NCBI GenBank assembly: GCA_902781315.1
Contig: CACZIT010000013.1
Location: forward strand, 1 to 64,000
Reading direction: 5' to 3'
Length of the DNA stretch: 64,000 nucleotides
Source of the DNA: an uncultured Prevotellaceae bacterium
GTDB taxonomy: Bacteria > Bacteroidota > Bacteroidia > Bacteroidales > Bacteroidaceae
The notes under the pieces were generated by a model. It saw only the letters and a program-made list of their open reading frames with translations. It was not told the origin of the DNA and made no database searches. Position numbers and translations under genes: made by a program. Shown here piece after piece: positions 25,798 to 34,667 of the stretch (its first letter is position 1; each line of letters begins with the position of its first letter).

Positions 25798-25831
25798 AAC
25801 CTCCCCCAACCCCTCCGAAGGAGGGGAGTGC
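25798..25831. repeat. GC-rich palindromic element just upstream of lpxA
   Basis: CCCCTCCGAAGGAGGGG core preceded by CCTCCCCCAAC; a second copy at 25914-25950 (CTCCCCTTCGGGGAG core) lies after the efflux channel gene. Confidence 0.8.
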
Positions 25832-25913
25832 CTGACGGATTTCAGGGGGATGACAATCAGGCTTTCTATTGTGATTCTATTGTATTGTTTGAACTTGTTA
25901 CGTTGTGAGCCGG

Positions 25914-25950
25914 CAGGCCCTCCTCCCCTTCGGGGAGGTCGGGAGGGGTC
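25914..25950. repeat. GC-rich palindromic element after the efflux channel gene
   Basis: Core CTCCCC-TT-CGGGGAG with the arm GTCGGGAGGGG; intergenic. Confidence 0.8.
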
Positions 25951-25951
25951 T

Positions 25952-27391
25952 TTACTTCGCTCCTCCCCCCAGAGCCTGGTAGAGGTTCACGACGGCCTGC
26001 ATCTTGTTGAAGTCGTCGGTGACCTTCGAAATCTCTGCATTGAGCAGGTTCGACTGAGCCGTGATGACCTCGAGGTAAGAGGTGTTGGCCGACTGCGACA
26101 TCATCGTTCGCGTGTCCTCAACATTCTTCTTGAGCACCTCCACGCGCTTGGCGTCGAATTGAGCCTTCTCGGCGGCCGAGTTGTACTGCACGAGGGCGTT
26201 CGACACCTCATTGCCAGCCTGCAGAATGGTGTTCTGCCACGTGTTGTAAGCCTGCTCGTACTGCAGCTTGGCCACCTTCAGACCAGCCACAATCTGGCCA
26301 TGCTGGAAGATGGGCTGCACGAGCGAGCCCACTGCCGACCAGAGCATCTTTCCGGGATTGACGAGGCCATTCTGATTGGTGAAGGCACCGGTGCCGGTGA
26401 TGGTAATCTGCGGATAGAAGCGCGACCGGGCCTGGTTGACGTCGTAGAAGCACTGGGCCAGCGCGAGCTCGGCAGCGTGCACGTCGGCGCGGTTGTTGAG
26501 CAGCTGTATGCCCACGCCGGTGGCGAGGTTCTCAGGCAGCGACTGCCCTTCGAACGTGCCGCGCTGAATGGTCTGTGCGGGCTGACCGAGCAGCAGCGAG
26601 AGCGAATTCTCCATCTCGCGCACCTGGCGCTGCAGGTCTACGCGCTGAGCCTGCACGGAGTAGTAGGCAGCCTCGGCACTCTGCACGGCCGTGGAGCGAT
26701 AGCCCACGCGCGTTTCCTTCATGACCTGCATCTTCTCCCACGTCTCCTTGGTGAGGTTCTCCATCTCGCCGACGATGGCAATCTGGCGGTCGAGCATCAG
26801 CAGCGTGTAATAGAGGTTGGCAACGCCCGAGATGAGATTGGTCTTCACCACGGTCTGATAGTCCTTCGTGGCGAGCAGCTGCATCTGAGCCGAGCGCTTG
26901 GCGTTGAGCAGATTGCCGAAGAGGTCGACATTCCACGAGGCCGACAGCGGCAGCTGGTAGGACTTCGTCGTGGGATTGTTGTCGAACTTGGCAATCGTGC
27001 CCTGCGGCGTGAAGGCCACCGACGGCAGGAAGGCCAGTCGGGCCACCTTCAGGGCCTCTTCGACCATCTTCACGTTCAGGGCTGCATTGAGCATGTTCAC
27101 GTTGTTGTCGAGGGCCGTCTGGATGAGCGTCTGCAGCTGCGGGTCGGTGAACACCGAGCGCCAGGGCATCGTGCCGAACGACGTGGTGTCCTGCACGGCC
27201 AGCGTGTCGGTGAGCGACACGGGGTCGCGGTAGAGTCCCTCGGTGTTGACGTCGGGACGCTCATATTTTCCGTAGAGGCTCTTGCAGCCGGTGAGAAGGA
27301 GGCAGAACACGGATGCCAGTAGCAGACCCTCCCCCCAGCCCCTCCCTATATGGAGGGGAGTAGATACTATGTTCCTTGTTATTCTATTCAT
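25952..27391 (-). CDS. Outer-membrane efflux lipoprotein (OprM/TolC family)
   Basis: 479 residues. The N-terminus is a lipoprotein signal with LLLTGC (Cys about 36) preceded by HIGRGWGEGLLLAS, a stretch coded by the palindromic element. The mature protein has the duplicated coiled-coil OEP domains (LQTLIQTALDNNVNMLNAAL; LLNNRADVHAAELALAQCFYDV; ARSRFYPQITITG). It forms the outer-membrane channel of a tripartite pump and is last in the operon after the adaptor and the RND transporter, which is the usual order. Confidence 0.92.
   Translation of the reverse strand: MNRITRNIVSTPLHIGRGWGEGLLLASVFCLLLTGCKSLYGKYERPDVNTEGLYRDPVSLTDTLAVQDTTSFGTMPWRSVFTDPQLQTLIQTALDNNVNMLNAALNVKMVEEALKVARLAFLPSVAFTPQGTIAKFDNNPTTKSYQLPLSASWNVDLFGNLLNAKRSAQMQLLATKDYQTVVKTNLISGVANLYYTLLMLDRQIAIVGEMENLTKETWEKMQVMKETRVGYRSTAVQSAEAAYYSVQAQRVDLQRQVREMENSLSLLLGQPAQTIQRGTFEGQSLPENLATGVGIQLLNNRADVHAAELALAQCFYDVNQARSRFYPQITITGTGAFTNQNGLVNPGKMLWSAVGSLVQPIFQHGQIVAGLKVAKLQYEQAYNTWQNTILQAGNEVSNALVQYNSAAEKAQFDAKRVEVLKKNVEDTRTMMSQSANTSYLEVITAQSNLLNAEISKVTDDFNKMQAVVNLYQALGGGAK
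27326..27363. repeat. GC-rich palindromic element inside the efflux-channel signal peptide
   Basis: CCCCTCC-CTATAT-GGAGGGG preceded by ACCCTCCCCCCAG; codes STPLHIGRGWGEGLLL. Confidence 0.8.
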
Positions 27392-27421
27392 ATTGATTAC
27401 TAATTAATTGTCTTCATTTTG

Positions 27422-27460
27422 TTCCCCTCCTTCATAGGGAGGGGTTAGGGGTGGGTCTAC
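27422..27460. repeat. GC-rich palindromic element between RND pump and channel genes
   Basis: CCCCTCC-TTCATA-GGGAGGGG with the GGGGTGGGTC arm; its end touches the last codon of the pump gene. Confidence 0.8.
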
Positions 27461-30400
27461 TATTCTTGCACCTTATATTCTTTAGGAACCACACCGTGAG
27501 CATACTGTGCCAGCTCGGCAGCAGCCTCGGCATCAGTCTCGTCCTCGAACTTCATCGGGCGGAACTTCTCCTGCAGCGACTGGAAGATAACGAACAGCGT
27601 GGGCACGACGAAAATCTGGCAGAGCGTACCGATGAGCATACCGCCCACGGCAGCAGCGCCCAGCGTCTGGTTACCGTTCTTACCCACACCCGAGGCAAAC
27701 ATCATCGGCAGCAGACCGATGACCATGGCGAGCGACGTCATGAGGATAGGACGCAGACGGGCGGCAGCACCCAGCACGGCCGACCACGAGATGGCCATAC
27801 CGAGCTCGCGGCGCTCCAGGGCGAACTGCACGATGAGGATGGCGTTCTTGGCCAACAGACCAATCAGCATGATGAGCGAAATCTGCATGTAGATGTCGTT
27901 GCTGTGGCCGAAGAGCTGCGTGAAGAGGAAGGCACCAGCCAGACCGAACGGCACGGAGAGCGCCACGGCCAGGGGCAGGATGTACGACTCGTACTGTGCC
28001 GACAGAATCAGGTAGATGAAGATGAAGCAGAGCACGAAGATGAGCGCCGTGGAGTTGCTCGAGGCAGCCTCCGAACGCGTCAGACCGGAGTAGTCGTAGG
28101 TGTAGCCCGTGGGCAGTTGCTCGGCAGCCACCTCCTCGACGGCCTTGATGGCCTCACCGGTGGAGTAGCCTTCAGCCACCGTAGCGGTGACGGTGATGGA
28201 GGTGAAGAGGTTGAAGCGGCTGATGTTGGTGGGACCATAGACGCGCTCCAGCGAGCAGTACTCCTGGATGGGCGACATGCCCTGCGGCGTGCGCACGTAG
28301 ACGCTGTTGAGCGACTCGGGCGTCATGCGCGTTTCGGGCGCGCCCTGCACCATCACGCGATAGAGCTTACCGTAGGCATTGAAGTTAGAGGCGTAGAGAC
28401 CGCCATAGTAGCCCTGCAGCGTGGTGAGAATCGTGGAGGGCGAGATGCCGCTCTGCTTACACTTCGCCACGTCTACATGTATCATGTACTGCGGATAGTT
28501 CGGGTTGTAGGAGGTCATGGCCATCTGGATTTCCGGACGCTTGTTGAGCTCGGCCAGATAGTCCTGCACGATGCCGAAGAACTTGTTGAGGTCGCCACCC
28601 GTGCGGTCCTGCATGACGAGCGACACACCCGAGTTGGCCGAGAAGCCCGGAATCATAGGCGGTGCGAAGGCCAGAATCTTGGCATCCTTGATGTGGGCGG
28701 TCTTCAGATAAATCTGAGCCAGCACGCCCTGTGCATCGTAGGGATTCAGGAAGAAGCGATAGATGCCGTCGCCCTGCCAGAGTCCGCTGAGTTTCCACCA
28801 GAAGCCTTTCTGGCGTTCCTCAAACGGCTTCAGCTTGATGACGAACGTGGCCTGGTCGGAACCGGCACCGGCAATGAAGTTGTAGCCCTGAATCTGCTCA
28901 CGGCTCTGGATGGCGGGGTCGGCAGCCAGGATGGAGTCTACCTGGTTGATGACCTGCGTGGTGCGGGCCACCGAGGTGGCAGGGGGCATCGAGATGGTGC
29001 AGAAGAGCGTACCCGTGTCCTCGTCGGGCACAAGGCCGGTCTTCGTGGTCATCATCGTACCAGCCAGCACGACGATGCCGATGAGCACAGCCACGATGAT
29101 GGCCACCGGCTTGCGCACAAGTTTCTCTACACCTTTCTTATATTTACCCAGCACCTTGTCGTAGGCCGTGTTGAACGATTCGTGGAAGCGGTCGATGCGC
29201 GACATCTTGCGCTCGTTGCCGTTCTCGTCCTTCGGCTTCAGGAAGATGGCGCAGAGGGCCGGCGACAGCGTCAGGGCGTTCAGGGCCGAGATGAAGATGG
29301 ACACGGCCATCGTCACACCGAACTCGCGATAGAACGTACCGCTGGTGCCACCGATGAACGACACGGGAATGAACACCGAGGCCATCACAAGCGTGATGGA
29401 GATGATGGCGCCCGAGATTTCGTTCATGGCGTCGATGGAAGCCGTCAGAGCCGACTTGTAGCCCTGGTCGAGCTTCGCATGCACGGCCTCGACCACCACG
29501 ATGGCGTCGTCGACCACGATGGCGATGGCCAGCAGCAAGGCCGACAGCGTGAGCAGGTTGATGGAGAAGCCGAACACCTTCAGGAAGAAGAACGTACCGA
29601 TGAGCGATACGGGCACGGCAATCAGCGGGATGAGCGTCGAGCGGAAGTCCTGCAGGAAGATGTACACCACGAGGAACACCAGGATGAGCGTCATCAGCAG
29701 CGTGAACACCACCTCCTCGATAGAAGCGTAGAGGAACTCCGTGACGTCGTAGTTGATTTTATAATACATGCCCGGGGGGAACAGCTTGGCCTGCTCCTCG
29801 AGCTCCTTTTTCACCTGCTTGGCAATCTCGTTGGCGTTCGAACCGGCAATCTGCTGCACCATACCCATCACCGACGGAACGTTGTTGTTCTTCATCGACA
29901 CGGAGTACTGCAGTCCGCCGAGTTCAATCTTGGCCACGTCCTTCAGCTTCAGCGTGTTGCCGTTGGCGTCGCTCGAGATGATGATGTTGCCGAACTCCTC
30001 CTCCGACTTCAGTCGGCCGGTGTAGCGCATGGAATATTCGTAGGCCACATTCGACTGTTCACCGAACTTACCCGGTGCAGCCTCGATGTTCTGTTCGGCC
30101 AGCACGCCGGTGATGTCGGTGGGCATCAGGTTGTACTGCTTCATCACGTCGGGCTTCAGCCAGATGCGCATCGAGTAGGTCTTCACACCGGGGCTCTGCA
30201 CGTCGCCGACGCCCTGGATACGCTTGATGGCGGGCACCACGTTGATGTTGTTGTAGTTCGTCAGGAACTTGTCGTCGTAGCGGCCGTCACTGGTCAGGGT
30301 GAACATCATCACCTGCGAGGTCTGACGCTTCATCACGGTCACACCGATGCGCGTCACCTCAGCCGGCAGCAGGGCCTGGGCCTGCTGCACGCGGTTCTGC

Positions 30401-30720
30401 ACGTTCACGGCACACATGTCGGGGTTCATGCCCTGACGGAAGAGAATCGACAGCGAAGCCGAACCCGACGAGGCCGACGACGAGATGTAGTCCATGCCTT
30501 CCACACCGTTGATACTCTCCTCAAGCGGCACGAGCACGGAGTTCTTCACCGTCTCGGCGTCGGCACCAGGATAGCTGGTGAACACCACGACCGTAGGCGG
30601 TGCGATGTCTGGGTACTGCTCAATGGGCAGTGTGGCCAGACCTATGAAGCCCAGCAGGACGATGAGGATGGAAATCACCGTCGAGAGCACCGGGCGTTTG
30701 ATAAAGTTTGTAAATGTCAT
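27460..30720 (-). CDS. RND efflux transporter, HAE1/AcrB family
   Basis: 1086 residues, inner membrane, 12 helices with two large periplasmic loops. It exports hydrophobic or amphiphilic compounds using the proton gradient. N-terminus FIKRPVLSTVISILIVLLG, periplasmic SVMGMVQQIAGSNANEIAK, and the proton-relay Asp pair in IAIVVDDAIVVVEAVHAKL (helix 4). The end of the repeat, MTSLAMVIGLLPMMFASGVG, is also typical. Substrate cannot be read from sequence. A long open frame on the opposite strand is its shadow. Confidence 0.95.
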   Translation of the reverse strand: MTFTNFIKRPVLSTVISILIVLLGFIGLATLPIEQYPDIAPPTVVVFTSYPGADAETVKNSVLVPLEESINGVEGMDYISSSASSGSASLSILFRQGMNPDMCAVNVQNRVQQAQALLPAEVTRIGVTVMKRQTSQVMMFTLTSDGRYDDKFLTNYNNINVVPAIKRIQGVGDVQSPGVKTYSMRIWLKPDVMKQYNLMPTDITGVLAEQNIEAAPGKFGEQSNVAYEYSMRYTGRLKSEEEFGNIIISSDANGNTLKLKDVAKIELGGLQYSVSMKNNNVPSVMGMVQQIAGSNANEIAKQVKKELEEQAKLFPPGMYYKINYDVTEFLYASIEEVVFTLLMTLILVFLVVYIFLQDFRSTLIPLIAVPVSLIGTFFFLKVFGFSINLLTLSALLLAIAIVVDDAIVVVEAVHAKLDQGYKSALTASIDAMNEISGAIISITLVMASVFIPVSFIGGTSGTFYREFGVTMAVSIFISALNALTLSPALCAIFLKPKDENGNERKMSRIDRFHESFNTAYDKVLGKYKKGVEKLVRKPVAIIVAVLIGIVVLAGTMMTTKTGLVPDEDTGTLFCTISMPPATSVARTTQVINQVDSILAADPAIQSREQIQGYNFIAGAGSDQATFVIKLKPFEERQKGFWWKLSGLWQGDGIYRFFLNPYDAQGVLAQIYLKTAHIKDAKILAFAPPMIPGFSANSGVSLVMQDRTGGDLNKFFGIVQDYLAELNKRPEIQMAMTSYNPNYPQYMIHVDVAKCKQSGISPSTILTTLQGYYGGLYASNFNAYGKLYRVMVQGAPETRMTPESLNSVYVRTPQGMSPIQEYCSLERVYGPTNISRFNLFTSITVTATVAEGYSTGEAIKAVEEVAAEQLPTGYTYDYSGLTRSEAASSNSTALIFVLCFIFIYLILSAQYESYILPLAVALSVPFGLAGAFLFTQLFGHSNDIYMQISLIMLIGLLAKNAILIVQFALERRELGMAISWSAVLGAAARLRPILMTSLAMVIGLLPMMFASGVGKNGNQTLGAAAVGGMLIGTLCQIFVVPTLFVIFQSLQEKFRPMKFEDETDAEAAAELAQYAHGVVPKEYKVQE

Positions 30721-30762
30721 TAGTATTTACGAATTTACGATTTACGATTGTAGTTTTTTTCT

Positions 30763-30838
30763 ACTCCCTCCCCCTTTGGGGAGGGCTGGGGTGGGGCTCC
30801 TCCCCCTTTGGGGAGGGCCGGGGTGGGGCTCCTCCCCT
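30763..30838. repeat. Two tandem GC-rich palindromic elements between adaptor and pump genes
   Basis: CTCCCCCTTTGGGGAG core twice, each followed by GGCYGGGGTGGGGCTCC. Confidence 0.85.
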
Positions 30839-32025
30839 TATTTCTTCATCGCATTCACGATGTCGCCGGCCGACATGGCCTTGGCCTGCTCCTTAATCTT
30901 CTCTTGGTAGCGCTGGGGCGTGATGGGCTTGATTTCCTGCCCGTCGGTGAGCTTGGTGATGCCGTTGGTCACGTAGCGGTCGCCGATGTTCAGACCCTCC
31001 ACGACCACGTAGTTGTTGCCGTCGTTCTGCGGAGCCACCTTGATTTCGGTGAACTTCACCTTATTATCTTTTGTTACGGTGTACATGAACTTCTTGTCCT
31101 GCACCTCCGAGACGCAAGCCTGCGGCACGACGATGGCCGACGCGTTGTCGTGGGGCACGACGATGGCACCGCTACCGCCACTCTTCAGCAGACGCTCGGG
31201 GTTGGGGAACACGGCGATGAGCTGGGCCGAACCCGTGGCTGCATCGATGACGCCGCTCATCTTGGCCACCTTGCCCGGGTGGTTGTAGATGGTACCATCA
31301 GCAAGCTGCAGCTTCACGGTAGGCATGGCCGAGATGGCAGCCTGAGCGGTGCCGCTGGTCTTCGCCATATCGAGGATGTCCTTCTCCGACATCGAGAAGT
31401 ACACCTCCATCGACGAGTTGTTGGAGACGGTGGTCAGGGCGGGCGTGCTCGATGCGCTCACCATGGCGCCCACCTTGTAAGGCAGGCTTCCGATGATGCC
31501 GCTCGACGGGCTCTTCACGTAGCAGAAGCTCAGCGTCTCGCGAGCCGAGGCCAGTGCAGCCTCAGCCTGAGCCACCGATGCCTTGGCGGTCTCGTAGGAG
31601 TTGCGGGCCGTAGAGAGCTCGTAGTCACCAATGATATTCTGCTCAAACAGTTTCTGGTTGTTCTCGAAAGTCAGCTTTGCGGTGTTCAACTGAGCCTTTG
31701 CCGTGTTCACGGCAGCCTGAGACTGGCGCACGGCAGCCTGATAGGTGGCGTTGTCGATGACGAAGAGCACCTGTCCGGCACCCACCGTCTGACCTTCCTT
31801 TACATTCACACGCGTGATGAAACCGGCCACCTTCGGACGAATCTCTACGTCCTGTACACCCTTGATGGTGGCGGGATAGGTGGTCTGAGAGGCCGACGAC
31901 TGAGTGCCGACGGTCACCACGGGATACTCGTCGTCGCCGAAGTTGGGCTGTCCACCGCGCTTACCTCCGCACGATGTCACCAATGCAGCTACTGCTGCAA
32001 CGAATAAAAAACTTTTGAAATTCAT
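30838..32025 (-). CDS. RND efflux periplasmic adaptor lipoprotein (AcrA/MexA family)
   Basis: 395 residues (398 if ATG 32034 is used). Lipoprotein signal MNFKSFLFVAAVAALVTSCG. Adaptor order is clear: barrel/lipoyl half-motif (TTYPATIKGVQDVEIRPKVAGFI), alpha-hairpin (AAVRQSQAAVNTAKAQLNTA), second lipoyl half (YVKSPSSGIIGSLPYKVGAM) and beta-barrel (LIAVFPNPERLL). It links the RND pump and the outer-membrane channel and is first in the three-gene operon. Two tandem palindromic elements fill the gap to the transporter gene. Confidence 0.92.
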   Translation of the reverse strand: MNFKSFLFVAAVAALVTSCGGKRGGQPNFGDDEYPVVTVGTQSSASQTTYPATIKGVQDVEIRPKVAGFITRVNVKEGQTVGAGQVLFVIDNATYQAAVRQSQAAVNTAKAQLNTAKLTFENNQKLFEQNIIGDYELSTARNSYETAKASVAQAEAALASARETLSFCYVKSPSSGIIGSLPYKVGAMVSASSTPALTTVSNNSSMEVYFSMSEKDILDMAKTSGTAQAAISAMPTVKLQLADGTIYNHPGKVAKMSGVIDAATGSAQLIAVFPNPERLLKSGGSGAIVVPHDNASAIVVPQACVSEVQDKKFMYTVTKDNKVKFTEIKVAPQNDGNNYVVVEGLNIGDRYVTNGITKLTDGQEIKPITPQRYQEKIKEQAKAMSAGDIVNAMKK

Positions 32026-32129
32026 ACTGTTCATAACTATTTGTATTTTTGTTTTTGCCTTCGTTGGGGAGAACCGAACCTGCGCATCGAAAGGAAAACC
32101 GAAAATGCCGATTCAGTTTTTTCAGCCTG

Positions 32130-32137
32130 CAAAATTA
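32130..32137 (-). promoter_or_regulatory. Probable -7 element of the efflux operon
   Basis: TAATTTTG on the minus strand, about 100 nt before the adaptor start; -33 element unclear. No operator is evident in 32035-32237. Confidence 0.35.
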
Positions 32138-32237
32138 CTAAGTTTTTTCCTTTTTCCGTTAAAGGCTCACATGTTTTTAACATGAAATAACGCAAAAAGT
32201 GAAAGAACAAGTCTTTCATAAGAAAAAACCAAGATTG

Positions 32238-32269
32238 TTTGGTGTTTTCAGTGAAAAGCATTATCTTTG
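32238..32269 (+). promoter_or_regulatory. Promoter of the Sel1-repeat gene
   Basis: TTTG 32238-32241, 20 nt, TATCTTTG 32262-32269; ATG at 32298. Confidence 0.7.
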
Positions 32270-32297
32270 CCGGCGAAACCAAACTATGTGACTGACA

Positions 32298-32864
32298 ATG
32301 AGACAACTCCTTACGATTCTGATGCTCGTGCTCTGCACGGCGGCCGGTGCCCAGAGCACCGAGAAACTCTACACCGAGGGCAAGGCGCTCTACGATGCCA
32401 AGAAGTATGCACAGGCCTTTCCGAAACTGAAGGCTGCAGCCGAGAAAGGCCATAAGAAGGCGCAGTATCGGTTGGGCCGGTGCTACGACAAGGGCAACGG
32501 CATTCCTGAAAACGACAAGCAGGCCTTCGCCTGGTATTCCAAGTCGGCTGCCCAGGGTTTTGCCAAGGCGCAGTATCAGGTGGGCAAGTGCTACAAGAAC
32601 GGCGAAGGTGTCACCAAAGACCGCACGAAGGCATTCCAGTATTTCGAGAAGGCTGCCAAGCAGGACAATGCCGACGCTCAGCTGGCGCTGGGCAAGTGCT
32701 TCCTGAAGGGCAAGGGCGTGGCAGCCGACAAGGCGAAGGCCACGGTCTGGCTGAAGAAGGCTGTGAAGAACGCCAAGGACGGCAAGCAAATCCTGGAAGA
32801 ACTGCGCCAGGAAGCCGCCTCCGGCGATGAGGATGCCAAGACCATCCTGCAGCTGGTGAAGTAG
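32298..32864 (+). CDS. Secreted Sel1-repeat protein
   Basis: 188 residues with signal peptide MRQLLTILMLVLCTAAGAQ. Three Sel1-like TPR units follow: AEKGHKKAQYRLGRCYDKGN, SAAQGFAKAQYQVGKCYKNG and AAKQDNADAQLALGKCFLKG, each about 36 residues. Such repeats make protein-protein contacts; the partner is unknown. It is periplasmic or envelope-located. A palindromic element separates it from the convergent tRNA nucleotidyltransferase gene. Confidence 0.85.
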   Translation: MRQLLTILMLVLCTAAGAQSTEKLYTEGKALYDAKKYAQAFPKLKAAAEKGHKKAQYRLGRCYDKGNGIPENDKQAFAWYSKSAAQGFAKAQYQVGKCYKNGEGVTKDRTKAFQYFEKAAKQDNADAQLALGKCFLKGKGVAADKAKATVWLKKAVKNAKDGKQILEELRQEAASGDEDAKTILQLVK

Positions 32865-32885
32865 AAAGACATTGGCAGGGCCTCT

Positions 32886-32924
32886 ACCTCCCTCCCCCCC
32901 TGGGGAGGGTCGGGGTGGGGCTAC
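32886..32924. repeat. GC-rich palindromic element after the Sel1 gene
   Basis: CTCCCTCCCCCCCTGGGGAG plus GGTCGGGGTGGGGCTACT; intergenic at the convergent junction. Confidence 0.8.
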
Positions 32925-34372
32925 TCCAGCCCCATCTCTTTGGCCTTCTGGTGGAGCAGTTGCAGCAGCGGCTCGCGCTCGTTGGGCACGCGGTTGTCGA
33001 GCACGGCGTCTTTCAGCGTCTGCTTCAGCGTTCCCACCTCGCGCGAGGGCTTCAGATGGAACATCTCCATGATTTCGTTGCCGTCGACGACGGGCTGCAG
33101 CAGGCGCTTGTAGTCGCGTTCCTGCAGGTCGGCCAGTTTCTCGCGCACCGTCTGAAAATTGTGCAGGAACTGCTGCTTGCGCTGCGAGTTTTTCGAGGTG
33201 ATGTCGGCCTCGCAGAGCGTCATCAGGTCGTTGATGTCGTCGCCGGCATCGTTCAGCAGTCGGCGCACGGCCGAATCCGTCACCTCCTCGTCGGCGATGG
33301 CAATAGGCCGCATGTGCAGGTCGACGAGTTTCTCGACATATTTCATTTTAGCATCCATCGGCAACTTCAGCCGACGGAATATCTGCGGCACCATCTTCGC
33401 CCCCACGTAGTTGTGGTTGTGGAACGTCCATCCCGTGCCGGGTTCCCAGCGCTTGCAGCGCGGTTTGCCGATGTCGTGCAGCAGGGCCGCCCAGCGCAGC
33501 CACAGCGACCCACCCCCAACCCCTCCCGAGGGGAGGGTGGGTCTCTTACTTACGTTGTCTACCACCTCCAGCGTGTGGTAGAAGTTGTTCTTGTGGGCGC
33601 GGCCGTTGCGCGTCTCCACGATGTCGAGGGCGCACAGCTCGGGCAGTATCTGCTGCATCAGGCCCGTGTCGTAGAGCTCGTAGAGCCCGCGGCTGGGAGT
33701 CGGCGTCATCATGATTTTGTTCAGCTCGTCCTGTATGCGCTCGCCGCTGATGATTTCCAGTCGCTGGGCGTTGCGGCCCAGGGCCTCGCGCGTCTCCTCC
33801 TCGATGGTGAAGTTCAGCTGAGCCGCGAAGCGCACGCAGCGCAGCATGCGCAGCGGGTCGTCAGAGAAGGTGATGTCGGGGTCGAGCGGCGTGCGGATGA
33901 TGCCGTCTTCCATGTCGTAGAGTCCGTTGAAGGGGTCTACGAGTTCGCCGAAGCGCCCCTTGTTCAGGCAGATGGCCAGGGCGTTGATGGTGAAGTCGCG
34001 GCGGTTCTGGTCGTCTTCCAGCGTGCCGTCCTCGACGATGGGCTTGCGCGAGTCGTGGCTGTAGCTCTCGCGGCGTGCGCCTACGAACTCCACTTCCATC
34101 GTTCCCGATTTCACCTGCGCCGTCCCGAAATTTCGGAAGACGCTCAGACGAGCTTTCCGTCCTATTTTCTTCTTCAGCAGTTTTGCCACCTCGATGCCGC
34201 TGCCCACCACCACCACGTCGATGTCCTTCGACGGGCGTTCGAGGAAGATGTCGCGCACGAAGCCGCCCACGACGTAGCACTCCACGCCCAGTTCGTCGGC
34301 GCAGTCGCCAATGAGGTGGAAAATGTCCTGATCGAGTATCTCTGCCAGCTGCTGATCGCTATATAATTTCAT
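32921..34372 (-). CDS. cca: CCA-adding enzyme/poly(A) polymerase family tRNA nucleotidyltransferase with HD domain
   Basis: 483 residues. Class II nucleotidyltransferase core: ECYVVGGFVRDIFLERPSKD with DIDVVVVGSG (metal-binding Asp pair), RRDFTINALAICL and DPLRMLRCVRFAAQL. A C-terminal HD domain has LLHDIGKPRCK and HNHNYVG. It adds or repairs the 3' CCA of tRNAs. At about residues 277-289 the palindromic element adds KRPTLPSGGVGGGSL just before the HD motif. The frame stays open to 34624, but the ATG at about 34372 (MKLYSDQQLAEILD) gives the normal N-terminus and follows the promoter. Confidence 0.92.
   Translation of the reverse strand: MKLYSDQQLAEILDQDIFHLIGDCADELGVECYVVGGFVRDIFLERPSKDIDVVVVGSGIEVAKLLKKKIGRKARLSVFRNFGTAQVKSGTMEVEFVGARRESYSHDSRKPIVEDGTLEDDQNRRDFTINALAICLNKGRFGELVDPFNGLYDMEDGIIRTPLDPDITFSDDPLRMLRCVRFAAQLNFTIEEETREALGRNAQRLEIISGERIQDELNKIMMTPTPSRGLYELYDTGLMQQILPELCALDIVETRNGRAHKNNFYHTLEVVDNVSKRPTLPSGGVGGGSLWLRWAALLHDIGKPRCKRWEPGTGWTFHNHNYVGAKMVPQIFRRLKLPMDAKMKYVEKLVDLHMRPIAIADEEVTDSAVRRLLNDAGDDINDLMTLCEADITSKNSQRKQQFLHNFQTVREKLADLQERDYKRLLQPVVDGNEIMEMFHLKPSREVGTLKQTLKDAVLDNRVPNEREPLLQLLHQKAKEMGLE
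33506..33543. repeat. GC-rich palindromic element inside the tRNA nucleotidyltransferase gene
   Basis: GACCCACCCCCAACCCCTCC then CGAGGGGAGGGTGGGTC; in frame as RPTLPSGGVGGGS. Confidence 0.85.
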
Positions 34373-34394
34373 CGTATCTTTCGCTTTTGGGCTG

Positions 34395-34426
34395 CAAAGG
34401 TACGAATAAGTGAGCGAAAAACCAAA
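34395..34426 (-). promoter_or_regulatory. Promoter of the tRNA nucleotidyltransferase gene
   Basis: Minus strand TTTG (about 34426-34423), 20 nt, TACCTTTG (about 34402-34395). The rest of 34427-34594 holds no gene; 34463-34491 resembles 53798-53825 (CGCTTTCG..., GGAGAAAGAAC). Confidence 0.6.
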
Positions 34427-34594
34427 TGTATTTGGATTTTTCCGCGCTCGGCGACGAAGGAGACGCTTTCGGAACGAAGTGGAGAAAGAACGAAAGGACT
34501 CGAAACTTGCTTTCGCTTGCGTTGAGCAAGAACTTCGGCGAATGCCGAGCGACGAAAAAAGGTTGAAGAATGGATAAGACAGACAGAAATTCCG

Positions 34595-34602
34595 TATCTT
34601 TG
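34595..34602 (+). promoter_or_regulatory. Possible housekeeping -7 element upstream of the sigma fusion gene
   Basis: TATCTTTG lies 66 nt before the ATG at 34668, without a good -33 partner. It may give basal expression in addition to the bipartite motif downstream. Confidence 0.4.
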
Positions 34603-34623
34603 CACCGAAATTTTGCATGGCCA

Positions 34624-34664
34624 TGCAGTCTTTTTATTCAATGTAGGACTTAATAGATAGAGAC
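34624..34664 (+). promoter_or_regulatory. Bipartite motif TGCAGTC-N15-GGACT, copy 1 (probable ECF sigma promoter)
   Basis: TGCAGTC 34624-34630, 15 nt, GGACT 34646-34650, then TAATAGATAGAGAC to 34664. The spacing is identical in the copies at 36360 and 38258. It ends 3 nt before the start codon of the sigma fusion gene. Confidence 0.65.
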
Positions 34665-34667
34665 GCT

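Noticed and set aside
25736..27322. 528-codon plus-strand frame
   Set aside because: Antisense of the efflux channel gene and intergenic elements; composition typical of shadow frames in GC-rich codons.
27451..30723. 1090-codon open frame on the plus strand
   Set aside because: It is the antisense shadow of the RND pump gene; its translation is His/Arg/Val-rich low-complexity without any family motif, while the minus strand gives a full HAE1 transporter.
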